Shown here in pieces: positions 23,401 through 32,800 of a stretch of DNA of 35,259 nt. The DNA comes from a virus: positions 1 to 35,259 of IMG/VR virus record IMGVR_UViG_3300017727_000059. The stretch is one strand, 5' to 3'. The number at the start of each line of letters is the position of its first letter. Position 1 is the first letter of the stretch. Both the position numbers and the translations under genes were made by a program. The notes beneath the pieces are model-generated. The model saw nothing but the letters and a program-made list of their open reading frames with translations. It was not told the origin of the DNA and made no database searches.

Positions 23401-25198
23401 TAATGACTTAGGGTGGTATAGTTTTAAAGTTGTTGTTAAGCAACAACAACAACAGTACTACAACATATACATGCCTACTATTATAAACGGTGAGCCATTA
23501 CTTCCTAATCAAGGCGCGGTAACAGATCAAATTTCTGGGATAGCTCCTAGCACAAACAATTTAGCCTCTTTTTCTTTAATAGGTGATAATATTAATAAAA
23601 TACCAACAGTAGTAACGGAATCTAATTCTCAAATAGCTTATTCTTCTAGTGAAATTAAGTTATATCCTAGAGTTTCACAGTTTGGAAAATTATACTACGA
23701 TTCTGATCAAAGTGATCCCGGTTGGAAAAATTCTGATACTGGGATAGGTACTGGAGTTGTTGATTTAGGCAATAATTATGATAGTGTTGTATACGTTGGT
23801 AATATTCAAGATTTATACAATGAAAAAGGTAGGCAAGATATAAATACATCTGTAGGTGGTTCCACAGCCATAATTAATACAGTTTACACTACCGCTTTAT
23901 TCAAGCAGCCAGATAATCCATATAGTGTAGTATCTGAAAATGCAACTTCAAGAAGTCCTTTTACTTATTTTGATATAGACTCTTTAAGAAGACCAATTGG
24001 TGGAGGAACAACACCAGGGCCACCGTACGCAGCTGTAAGTGATTTTTATGGATACAACGTTAATACGGGTATGGGAATAAATATTTACCACAGTCAAATA
24101 AATTATACTGAAGGTCTTTTTAATGGTAGTTATTTAGCTCCTAATAATATATCTGTAGTAGAAGTAGAAGCTTTTGAATCAGATTTAGAAATATTTTGGG
24201 AAACCTCCACTGCGGGATTAATTGATAGATTAAATTATTTAATTGAAAACAACAAAGATGAAGGTCTTCCTGCTAGTCTTTTAAGACAAGATAATGATTT
24301 TACAGAATCTTCTCCAACTACTTTATTTGAAGGTTATTGGTTAGCTGGCGGAACTATTCCTGTTAACAATCTAGTGCCAACAGCTACAATAGATCCATAT
24401 ATAATATCTTTAATACCTATAAACGCAATAAACCAACAAGTTCCTTTAAATAGAATATCATCAGTTGTTATGACAGTCATAGACGGCAACGGAACAGATG
24501 TTAGTAGTGAGTTTTTAATATCTAACGATGCTAATGCGTCTATAGCTCAATATAAAATATACTTATTAAATAATCCTCAAACTTTTCTTGAAGAATCTTC
24601 TATAAGAAATTTCACTTGTTCAATTACAATAACATCGACACCTGCCTTTACAGGAGATACTCCTGCTGTAACTATTTTTTCTGAAACATTAACACTTCAA
24701 AACGAAATACCTCAACGTGTTAGTTCTGGAAGCAACACAGGTATAGTTACTATTGTTAGTGGTGTTGGTGGAACTTTCTGGGGTAATGATGGCACTTCTG
24801 CAACTACTAATGCTAGTAGCCCAGGATATAGAAATGGAGGATATATAAATCAAAGCGCTGGAACTGTTGATGGTTACCTTTCAAGAGGAGCGTCTATTGA
24901 AGTTACTAAAGAATTAAAATGGAGTTTTGTTAGTTGCATAGAAACAACCACAGGTGCTGATATTTCTAGTTCATTGTCCTTAGGCTATGGAGTTGATGGA
25001 AACGTAATAGATTTAAACGCAGGCGTTGGTGGTGCCATACCTCTTTATACTAATCAAAATTATTTTGTTGTAGATGCTAACGCTGCTGCTGGTCAATATG
25101 AGCTTATATATAGAGTTACAGATGCTAATGGCACTGGCATGGCTTACGAGTATCCAACAAGCGAGAATTTAACAAGCTTAATATTCAATATAGCATAA
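20471..25198 (+). CDS. Tail nozzle / stabilisation protein, N-terminal part (1575 aa)
   Basis: Distal tail component, probably a muzzle/nozzle like P22 gp10, T7 gp12 or the crAss muzzle. The diagnostic start is NTFIKSKMNKDLDARILPAG then EYRDAVNVTVSTSEGADVGA (res. 6-45), the MNKDxDxRxLPxGEYxxAxN pattern of these proteins. A large beta-rich body follows with WTDNRNQPRQINIE (an ADNRN/P-type blade motif) and repeated VSGNRIIYGNFVNRH. Res. ~905-980 hold a glycine-rich module with SGMGYEVGDTLTI (~947-959) also seen in two other virion proteins. The last ~350 residues look like Ig-like/lectin-like domains (LIPINAINQQVPLNRISSVV; RGASIEVTKELKWSF). The gene 34 nt downstream seems to carry the complementary part. 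Confidence 0.78.
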   Translation: MAEVRNTFIKSKMNKDLDARILPAGEYRDAVNVTVSTSEGADVGALENILGNKLLPNFGISSDDVGVELIGVKEEPGKNRVFAFFTNYVDASDDNLSTQAPKNAHCSIVVYDITTGNQVSLVAGSFLNLSKTHPIFGINIIEDLLFWTDNRNQPRQINIELATANPSNNANPYYTIEENISVAKYYPFETPTVYSEETITVSVSTTATAWGSVATPTNYPQMLFESTCTITSGTPTMKLHPGLKFELVSTVEDPNYPDPVNPSLNYPYQNEIKKYLFQPFIQNNPSSSNISGLGHSEPLWFVNPWNSTDQPSYNPPNPLKFISNIPFHYIDGSGVQQPWNGTATIKLIEQDAVNVTEKWLKPTYRFVFSSYAKANTVSSPDNLTSQGKAGLAQNHNLPVPFMWPGGNPPTDQDAEDYQKSISCRALNLTTNSVNAYGVGNTSSDYYYRSYFINYLQPGMKISWPGMLEDDNDYIIDQIFASNGGTTGVPPGSGNPLDNASLAISVRKIDKNGKPITEWNWPQFNGVGEPSGFVEGGAVPLLSFSFKNPYYEEEFGGNETFFEEKFCRLAYRFIYDSNETSLISPFTQSLFKPKQEGFYLYSDNYAGFQEIGDVAFVTAGTPPETDANRVGISTSNYLYENSINKINVNIPMPVVNNNTLQVGEINSVLKIKQIDIIYEDSASTNLLVLKSISVDDPSIVGNTDTSYTYKWEGDKPFKVLPTSEATRASDKVPIRALGQEVSGNRIIYGNFVNRHTSPEFLDYSVGISGKYTVQQKFSEKSGVEYPNHTLKQNRIYQVGVVLSDKYGRQSDVILAPPIFSTDVEDNSIFSGDTFFSRYFKRSEVSGLVTSSSSNIVNWIGSSLKMLWNSTIPKSIPGLQGYPGLYTLLGSVNSFDSSVSNLNAGYKTSKNVTTTNTLGSGSGLTVDIIATPISAGPSGGQITSVNINNSGMGYEVGDTLTIDGGLVLTQLTITGVNEANDLGWYSFKVVVKQQQQQYYNIYMPTIINGEPLLPNQGAVTDQISGIAPSTNNLASFSLIGDNINKIPTVVTESNSQIAYSSSEIKLYPRVSQFGKLYYDSDQSDPGWKNSDTGIGTGVVDLGNNYDSVVYVGNIQDLYNEKGRQDINTSVGGSTAIINTVYTTALFKQPDNPYSVVSENATSRSPFTYFDIDSLRRPIGGGTTPGPPYAAVSDFYGYNVNTGMGINIYHSQINYTEGLFNGSYLAPNNISVVEVEAFESDLEIFWETSTAGLIDRLNYLIENNKDEGLPASLLRQDNDFTESSPTTLFEGYWLAGGTIPVNNLVPTATIDPYIISLIPINAINQQVPLNRISSVVMTVIDGNGTDVSSEFLISNDANASIAQYKIYLLNNPQTFLEESSIRNFTCSITITSTPAFTGDTPAVTIFSETLTLQNEIPQRVSSGSNTGIVTIVSGVGGTFWGNDGTSATTNASSPGYRNGGYINQSAGTVDGYLSRGASIEVTKELKWSFVSCIETTTGADISSSLSLGYGVDGNVIDLNAGVGGAIPLYTNQNYFVVDANAAAGQYELIYRVTDANGTGMAYEYPTSENLTSLIFNIA

Positions 25199-25232
25199 CT
25201 CGTAAAAAACAATAAAACTAAGTAATAATTAT

Positions 25233-27080
25233 ATGGGAGCGATATTAGAAATTAAATACTTTAACGCGTTTTGGACTAAAAAACTTAAAACAGGAATACC
25301 ATATGTTGGTGATTCAAGCAGTGGAACAAACCCAGGTCCCGTTCAATTTGGTGATGCAGTACAAGGTTTAGGCAATCAAGGTTTAAATGGTACTACTGGA
25401 ACATATTTTTACCAAGACTTTAGTAACATAGCAGCTGACACTTTAAGATATAATTATTATATAGAAGACTCTACTATAAGAGGCGGTTATGGAAACACTA
25501 GCGTCGATTATGGCGTAAGAGCTTATTTAGATGAAGAAAATCCTATTCAAGAAGTAAGGTTTAATTCTTTAATATATTCTGGTGTTTATAACTCTAGAAC
25601 ATCTGTTAATAATACTAATATTTTTTCTATAGCAGAAAACATTACTAGATCTTTAGATCCAGCAAGTGGAGCTATACAGAAGCTTTATGCTGAAGACACT
25701 AATTTAATTATATTTCAAGAAAATAAAGTTAACAGAGCTTTAATAGATAAAGATACAATATATACAACCGAGGGTGGTACAAGTACATTACCTCCAGGTG
25801 TTGTTATTGGTCAGATAGTTCCTTACTTAGGTGAGTTTGGTATAAGCCAAAACCCTGAGTCTTTTGCGGTATACGGCTTTCAAAAATATTTTGCAGATAA
25901 AGATAGAAGTACAATTTTAAGATTATCTAGAGATGGTATTACGCCAATAAGTAAATATGGCATGACTAGCTTTTTTAGAGATGAGCTAAAGAAGATAGAT
26001 AATAATTTTAAAGATTACTATATTTTTGCTAGTAGATCTAAAAACACCAGCGGAGCTTTTAAAAGCATTAATATAACCACTTCCAGTATACAAGGCTCAA
26101 ATGGAGAAACAGGAAATATACAGATAGGTAGTGGGTTTCAATATTCAAATAATGGGGTAAATTTCTTACCAGATCCAACTGATCTTTATATAGTAGATAT
26201 ACAAACCCCAGCAGTAGGTGTGCCAAATGATACAACTATAACCTTAAATAAAAAAATAAATCTAACTACTGAAACTAAATTTAGATTTACAACTCCTGAT
26301 AGAGGTAGAATACAAGGTGGTTACGATGTTCACTCTTTAGATTATTTAATTTCTTTACAGCAAAATTCTGCTTTTATAAGTAATGATGTTTCAACTTACC
26401 AAACACTAAACTTTAATGAAAGTATAAATGGTTGGACAAGTAGATTTTCATTTAAACCTACTAGAATATTTAGTGTAGAAAATACATTTTTTACTGTCAA
26501 TATAAAAGATCTTTATATTCACTATGATGAAACAACAGCTAACAATAGAGGTTTTTGGTATACACAACCTTACAATTCATCTAGTGTAACTTTTATATTC
26601 AACAAAGAACCTTTAGCTAGTAAAAACTTTAATACCGTAAGTTACGAAGGTGCTAGTGGTTGGTCTATAAATTCTTTTGATGGTGATTTTGAAGGTGAAG
26701 ACTTTATGAAAACTATAAATAGTCAAAACTTATATGAAAGTTTTCAAGATAAAACAGATGTAGTTTACAGCTATTTAGAAGGTAGATACGAGTCTTATGC
26801 ACCTAACAACACTGGTATTTTAGCTACACAGCCTCCTTATGAGTATGCTGGCTTTAATAGAAAAGAAAATAAGTATGTTGCTGCTTTGGTACAGAAGCAA
26901 ACAGACACGTCAGATACATCGACTTATCCACCTAGACCAGGAGAAGTGATATTTGGAAATCAAATGAGTGGTATAAAAGGTTATTTTGCAACTGTTCAAA
27001 TGTCAACAGATACAATTACACAACCCGGTGGTGAAAAAGAAATATTCTCTGTAGCATCAAATGTTATCAGAACATCTTAA
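25233..27080 (+). CDS. Second nozzle / stabilisation protein gene (615 aa)
   Basis: Beta-propeller-like tail protein. Key blocks are LIYSGVYNSRTSVNNTNIFS, IAENITRSLDPASGAIQKLY, AEDTNLIIFQENKVNRALID and EFGISQNPESFAVYGFQKYF, then RDGITPISKYGMTSFFRDEL (about res. 108-250). These match the propeller half of the marine-phage stabilisation proteins, as I recall. The upstream 1575-aa gene carries the other half and the two are separated by 34 nt, in different frames, so the nozzle seems to be encoded in two polypeptides. The C-terminal 350 residues are beta-rich and end FSVASNVIRTS. No signal peptide. Confidence 0.7.
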   Translation: MGAILEIKYFNAFWTKKLKTGIPYVGDSSSGTNPGPVQFGDAVQGLGNQGLNGTTGTYFYQDFSNIAADTLRYNYYIEDSTIRGGYGNTSVDYGVRAYLDEENPIQEVRFNSLIYSGVYNSRTSVNNTNIFSIAENITRSLDPASGAIQKLYAEDTNLIIFQENKVNRALIDKDTIYTTEGGTSTLPPGVVIGQIVPYLGEFGISQNPESFAVYGFQKYFADKDRSTILRLSRDGITPISKYGMTSFFRDELKKIDNNFKDYYIFASRSKNTSGAFKSINITTSSIQGSNGETGNIQIGSGFQYSNNGVNFLPDPTDLYIVDIQTPAVGVPNDTTITLNKKINLTTETKFRFTTPDRGRIQGGYDVHSLDYLISLQQNSAFISNDVSTYQTLNFNESINGWTSRFSFKPTRIFSVENTFFTVNIKDLYIHYDETTANNRGFWYTQPYNSSSVTFIFNKEPLASKNFNTVSYEGASGWSINSFDGDFEGEDFMKTINSQNLYESFQDKTDVVYSYLEGRYESYAPNNTGILATQPPYEYAGFNRKENKYVAALVQKQTDTSDTSTYPPRPGEVIFGNQMSGIKGYFATVQMSTDTITQPGGEKEIFSVASNVIRTS

Positions 27081-27121
27081 AATTAAAATATGTTATTAAA
27101 AAATCTTAAAATAAAAAAATT

Positions 27122-27958
27122 ATGGCTATAGGAATTACTTTAATGGCTATAGGTGCAGGAGCTCAAGTTATAAATGGGTTAATTGCTACTAAAAAAGCCA
27201 ATGATATGTCTTCAGATAATGAAGCTCTTTTACAAAATATAGAAGACTTTGAAAGACAGCCTATAACAAATCCATATAGTGATGTACAAGCTTATGAATT
27301 TGAAGATCTTTCTGACACATTTAATAATCCATATAACAATTTAAAAGTAGCAACTCAAGCTGCTGATTTTCAAGCTCAACAAACTGATCAAGCTTTAGCA
27401 AATACTTTAGATACACTAAGATCTGGTGGTATGGGAGCTGGTGGAGCTACAGCTTTAGCTCAAGCAGCTGCACAAAGTAAACAAGGTATATCAGCTAGCA
27501 TAGAGCAACAAGAAGTTCAAAACCAAAAATTAAGAGCACAAGGAGAAGAAATGCTACAACAAAGGATTGTGGCTGAAAAATCAAGAGTTCAAGCAGGTGA
27601 AGCTGCTGAAGCTGGTAGAGTTCAGCAATTAGTAGGTAGAGGAAAAGAGCTAATGTTTAACGCTCAAGAAGATAGAGATAATATAGAACTAGATAGAATG
27701 CAAGGGTTGTATGACAATGCTCAAGCTCAGCAACAACAATATAGAAATAATGCAGCGCAAGCATTTACTGGTGCAATTAGTTCTTTAGGTAATATTGGTG
27801 GAGCCATGATGGCGCAAGATCAGTTTAATGCTCAACTTGATGCTGGAATGTTCAATACCCCTGTTAACAATACGACAAACTTTCAGTTTGGTAATAATAA
27901 TTATGGTGGTTATAGACCTCCTCTTGGATCTACATCAAAACTTTTAAATCCGAAATAA
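27122..27958 (+). CDS. Internal virion protein A (T7 gp14-like role), 278 aa
   Basis: Starts with an amphipathic/hydrophobic N-terminal helix (MAIGITLMAIGAGAQVINGL), followed by NPYNNLKVATQAADFQAQQT, GGMGAGGATALAQAAAQSKQ, a long Gln/Glu/Ala coiled-coil (EQQEVQNQKLRAQGEEMLQQ and onward) and a Gly/Asn tail. This resembles small ejection-type core proteins that precede two larger ones in T7-like phages (gp14, gp15, gp16). The two following genes fit that series. No catalytic motif. Role inferred from composition and order. Confidence 0.7.
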   Translation: MAIGITLMAIGAGAQVINGLIATKKANDMSSDNEALLQNIEDFERQPITNPYSDVQAYEFEDLSDTFNNPYNNLKVATQAADFQAQQTDQALANTLDTLRSGGMGAGGATALAQAAAQSKQGISASIEQQEVQNQKLRAQGEEMLQQRIVAEKSRVQAGEAAEAGRVQQLVGRGKELMFNAQEDRDNIELDRMQGLYDNAQAQQQQYRNNAAQAFTGAISSLGNIGGAMMAQDQFNAQLDAGMFNTPVNNTTNFQFGNNNYGGYRPPLGSTSKLLNPK

Positions 27959-27959
27959 T

Positions 27960-29852
27960 ATGGGAACTTATAGACAACCAGGACTAGTACTAGACAAGAC
28001 ACATGAAATTGTTAATCAAGGCATAGATGAAACTGTAAAAGGCTTAGCTAAAGGCATGGAGCTTAATAGGCAAAACGCTTTAAAGCAAAGAAAAGAGGCA
28101 GAAAAAAGAAGAATAAAAGACAGAAAGTTACAATTAAAAGGTGAAAAAGAAGTTCTTGAAGCTAGAACTAGTATTGACCAAATGGGTAACGTTTTTACTG
28201 GAGATAGACAAAAGACCCCTAAAGGACAAGTTTTTGCTCTTGATGTTAATACTGGTAAAGCAGGTTTAACTAATAAAAAAGAGTTAACAAACCCTGAGAG
28301 TCCATACTATTTAGGTGCATATATGGAAAACCAACATTTAAATGACGAGGAGTTGGAAAAGCTGGCTGATAATTACGTTGGAGAAGGTGGTATAGAGTGG
28401 TCCATGAAAACTGATTTGACTTTTGCTGTAGATCAAATGGCAAAACACCCTTATGAGTCTCCATCGAGAGACTATTATAGATCATTGGTCAAACAAATGA
28501 CTGAAGAAATGCCAATACTCACTGGTGTTATAAATAATGAAGCTCAATCAAGCATTAAAGCTTATAAGTTTAATGGTGAAATATTACCTAATGTGGCTGG
28601 TCAAGAAGGATTACTCCTATACGATGGTAAGCCTAATTGGGATTTAAGAGCTAAAATGGATAAAGATGTAGCTTTTAGCACAAACCCAGGTAGATTTACA
28701 TCTATAATGCCTAATGATTTAACAGGTGATGGTACTACATCTATTAGATATACAAACAATGGTCAATCTTTAGATATATCTTACAAAGAATATAAAGAAT
28801 TATTAGAACAAGGTGGTACTTTAATGGGTGTTACTAAAAGAAAGCCTTACACGGAAATGATAAAGCTTGTGTGGAATGAAAACATTAAAGCTGGTTATGG
28901 AAGTATTAAAACATACGACAGTAAAGCGGTAAATAAAGATGGTTCTAAGGTTACTACAAAGCAAACTGTAACGAGCTATGAACAAGCTAATGAAAATGCT
29001 AAAGAACAAATATCAAACTGGATAGAAGCTGGAGGTATTGAAAATACTAGAGGTAGTATACCAGGTTATAACTATGCTCAAAATAACTGGCAAATGATGG
29101 GTGGGCCAAATGATGATCCAAAAATGCGATTATGGACTGGAAGTGACGAACAAAAAGCTAGAGCTAAAGAATTAATGTGGGAAGATACTAAAAGACAATT
29201 TGGTAAAGAAACTTCAATAACTAATTATGGTATTAATGAAGCTGAGTATAAAGAAGCTAAATTAACAAAACCTGAACAAGATCTGTTAAGTGTAGCTGAG
29301 CAAAATGGTATAAATCTTTATCCTTTTCCAGTAAAAGATAAAGACATGAGAGCTGGTATGAAAAAATATAATCTTAAAGTTATTAATAAAGCTTTAGGTT
29401 TGCCAGAAGATAATCAAAAAGTTGATTTGAAAACAATAAAAGCTAACTATTCAAAGCTTGAGGGAGCTGATAAAGAGAATTTATTAGCTATAAACTTATT
29501 AAACGCAATGAACTCTTCTCCTGATCAAAGTACAAAGCTTTATTACCAAGGCACTGAGATAGCTTCGTTATTTCCAGGAACTGAAATAGATGATTCAGAA
29601 GCGTATTATAGAAAAGAAGGATCTGCAGCAACACCTACTTTCGCACCTATAAGTTTTCCTAATGGTTACGACTCTTTTGAAAAAGAATTACTACGAGCTA
29701 TGGCTCTTTCTAAACAATATAGATCTTTTAAACAAAGTGATGTACAAAAGATAACAGGTCCATACGATTTAGGATCTGTAGATAAATTAAACGAAATAGA
29801 TTTTTCAAATCCAGAAGCTTTAAGAAGCTATTATCAATCTAATCAAACATAA
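27960..29852 (+). CDS. Internal virion protein B, 630 aa
   Basis: Second of three genes after the nozzle. The N-terminus is coiled and basic (GLAKGMELNRQNALKQRKEA, EKRRIKDRKLQLKGEKEVLE, res. ~30-69), followed by an alpha/beta body with no enzyme motif (FAVDQMAKHPYESPSRDYYR, NAKEQISNWIEAGGIENTRG, LLAINLLNAMNSSPDQSTKL). Placement between the small Gln-rich protein and the giant protein parallels T7 gp15. It starts 1 nt after the upstream stop. Probably packaged and ejected; not recognised by sequence. Confidence 0.6.
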   Translation: MGTYRQPGLVLDKTHEIVNQGIDETVKGLAKGMELNRQNALKQRKEAEKRRIKDRKLQLKGEKEVLEARTSIDQMGNVFTGDRQKTPKGQVFALDVNTGKAGLTNKKELTNPESPYYLGAYMENQHLNDEELEKLADNYVGEGGIEWSMKTDLTFAVDQMAKHPYESPSRDYYRSLVKQMTEEMPILTGVINNEAQSSIKAYKFNGEILPNVAGQEGLLLYDGKPNWDLRAKMDKDVAFSTNPGRFTSIMPNDLTGDGTTSIRYTNNGQSLDISYKEYKELLEQGGTLMGVTKRKPYTEMIKLVWNENIKAGYGSIKTYDSKAVNKDGSKVTTKQTVTSYEQANENAKEQISNWIEAGGIENTRGSIPGYNYAQNNWQMMGGPNDDPKMRLWTGSDEQKARAKELMWEDTKRQFGKETSITNYGINEAEYKEAKLTKPEQDLLSVAEQNGINLYPFPVKDKDMRAGMKKYNLKVINKALGLPEDNQKVDLKTIKANYSKLEGADKENLLAINLLNAMNSSPDQSTKLYYQGTEIASLFPGTEIDDSEAYYRKEGSAATPTFAPISFPNGYDSFEKELLRAMALSKQYRSFKQSDVQKITGPYDLGSVDKLNEIDFSNPEALRSYYQSNQT

Positions 29853-29854
29853 GA

Positions 29855-32800
29855 ATGACCCAACAAGAATATGCTAATGATTTATTAAGACAAGGAGTAT
29901 CAGAAGATGAGTTTGTTTTAAAAATGCAAGAATATAAACCTGAAGACAATTTTGTTGTTGAAGAGGAAGAAGTTGTTGATGTAGACGAGAAGACTAAAAA
30001 GGAAAAAAGAAAAGAAAAAAGAAAAAATAAAAAGCTAGAAGTAGAAGAAATTATACAACCAACACCAACTGGTTTTGATGCTTATGAAATAGAAACTGTT
30101 GAAGATGCTACGGGTAAAACTATGCTTAATATTTTAGACATAACTCCCCCACCAACCACCACAATTGTAGACGGTCAAGAAATAGGAAATTTAGAAGAGG
30201 TTGATAAATTTAATAATATTAAAGATTTTGTAAAAAGGTCTGACTCTCTTGATAAAATGCTAGGTCACAAAAAAAGACCTGAGCTAATAGAATCAACTTA
30301 TGGTACTTTAGACGCTTCTGGTGATGATTTAAAAGACTCTGAGGACACTTTTGAAGATTTTATGTTTAGTACTATAGAAGCTAATAAAACTTCAACAGAC
30401 GCTGAATTAGTAAAAATAATTTCAGATCAACTAAATAGAAAAAATCTAGGTGATTATCAATTTCTTAGAAAAGAATTTAATTCTATTGATAAAAACAAAG
30501 AGCAAGTAGCAAAGGGCATTTTAAGAAGCTACAAAATAGACAAAGGTGGATATAAATTAAGTAAAATAGCCCAAATAAAAACAAAAAATCCTATTGCAAA
30601 AGTAGAGGTTAGTGATGAAGACTCTAAAGAGTTAGGCATTTATAATAAACCTACTAAATATAAAGAAACTATAATAAAAATTGATCCAGGTGTAATGGTT
30701 CCTAAGGGACTTCAAAAAACAGCTAAAGAAAATGAGTATAAGATAAAGCAAATAGTACCACAAGAAGAAGCTAAACAATATGTCAATCAATATATTAATG
30801 AAGAGGGTGATATTATTGTAGGTGAGCCATACGTATTAAACACCAATTTAAAAGAGGTTAATAAATTTTTACAAGGAGATAGAGCTATATCAGCTGAACA
30901 AGCTGAAGTAGATATAATTCAATCTCAATCATTTTACAATAATAAATTAGAAGATTTAAACTCTAAGTTAGAAGCTGCTACAAATAAAGAAGAAGAAAAT
31001 AAAATACAAGAAGCTATTAATCAAACTCAAGAAAATCAAAATTCAGCCTTGGTTGAGTATAATACTTTAGTTAACACTTTGGGGATGACTAGAGCGGGTG
31101 AGTTATCACGTGAAGATTTTTTTGAGCTAATTAACCAGTTTCAAGGTAGAGTAGGAGATGCGTATAAAGATCAAAATTGGTATAGTAACAACTGGAATAA
31201 TGCAGGAGCAGGTTTTGCAAATAAAACCTTTAAAAAGAAAATACAAAGTTTAAATGATAATTTTTCTGCTTATGGATTTGGTTTTGAATATTCTAATAGA
31301 AATTTTTCGTCAGGTAGAAAGAACAGCACTAGAGTTGGTGACAGTATAATAGCAGTTAAAGATCCACTTTACTTAGATGGTAAAATTGACTTTGTTGAAA
31401 CAGCAAAAGCACTTGGATACAAAGATGAAAAAGGTTCTTCAATTAATAGAGAAGGTAGAGCTTTAGACTGGTTAAGTCAAAATAACTTTTTAAAAGCTGT
31501 AGAAGTAGACAAAGGTATAGGTAGTGTTTTTAGACACTTAAATAACGATCCTGATTCTTATATACTTGGTGAAGACCCGTCTAGAACTAGAGATGAAGTT
31601 ATAGACATGATGAATTGGGTTAATAAAAATAAAGGTGAATATAGTACAGAGGTAAAAGCTTCTCCTAATTCTTCTGGTATAGTATCAGAAAGAAATGCAT
31701 CAGCTACAGGTCTTGCTCAGCAAAAAGAAACTAATGCTACAAAATCACTTATTGTTAAAGCTCTTAAAAACACAGCTAAAAATCTTCCTAACACTGTTAA
31801 CAAGTTACAAAAAATACAACAAACTATAAGCGAAAAACAAGAAGGTATAAAAGGTTTAGAAATTGATGTTGAAAACAGAAAGTTAAATTTAAAAACTACC
31901 GCGGGTAATATTAAAAAAACAACCGCATCTTTAGAAGCTGATTCAAAAACAATAGAAAGTGAATTTTTACAAAAAGAATCTTTAATTAGAGATGAAATAA
32001 AAGAATTACAAAACTCTTATCAAAATTTAATAGATAAAGCTAAAACTGAAACTGAACAAAAAATACTAATTGGAGAGTTCAATTCTAAACAACAACAGAT
32101 TGTTGACAATTTTGAACCAGAATACAAAGATTATTTATCTAAAATAAAAGATTGGGAGCAAAGAAGAGAAGTTGTTGCTGAAGAATATGAAAACTATAAA
32201 GTTCAATTTGCAGAAGACGAAGTTGAATTTAACAAATTAAACGAAAAGTATAAAGATTTAAACGTATCTATAGCTGATTTTAAAAATACAAGATTAACTC
32301 TTTTAAACATGTTCGATAATATAGAAGCTAATCAGTTAGCCGCTTCTATACTTAATACAAGAACTATGTTTGATTTAGATCAGCAAGCTAAATCTATGGA
32401 AAAAGCAGAAGGCTCTGGTAATTGGTTTAAAGCCATAAGAAACTCTTTTATAAATGACTTTATGACAACAACCGCTGGTAGAGTAATTGGTTGGGGTAAT
32501 GTTGCTTCTTATTTTTTAGAAGCAGAAAAAGCTATTAAAAAATCTTTTAACGCTTGGGATGATGCAGATCAAAAATCTTATGACTATTACAATAGTAATA
32601 TAAAATTCTCACAGGCGCAAGCTAATAGAGATGGTAAGGCAATAGCTGAAATATTCTCAAGTAAAGACATAGACGATAACTATACTCAAGCCTTTGCTGA
32701 AAGCACTATGGGAGGTATAGCCAATACTATAGTTACAATGTTTGCATCTACGATGGCTCAAGGTGGTAGATCAGGTATAAATCCATTTTCAAAAGGATGG

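Noticed and set aside
23434-23456. CAA repeat tract in the nozzle gene
   Set aside because: A short in-frame polyglutamine run of about five codons, not evidence of a functional repeat.
27090-27131. 13-codon micro-frame between the 615-aa and 278-aa genes
   Set aside because: Very short, lysine/leucine only, and overlapping the next start; indistinguishable from chance in AT-rich DNA.
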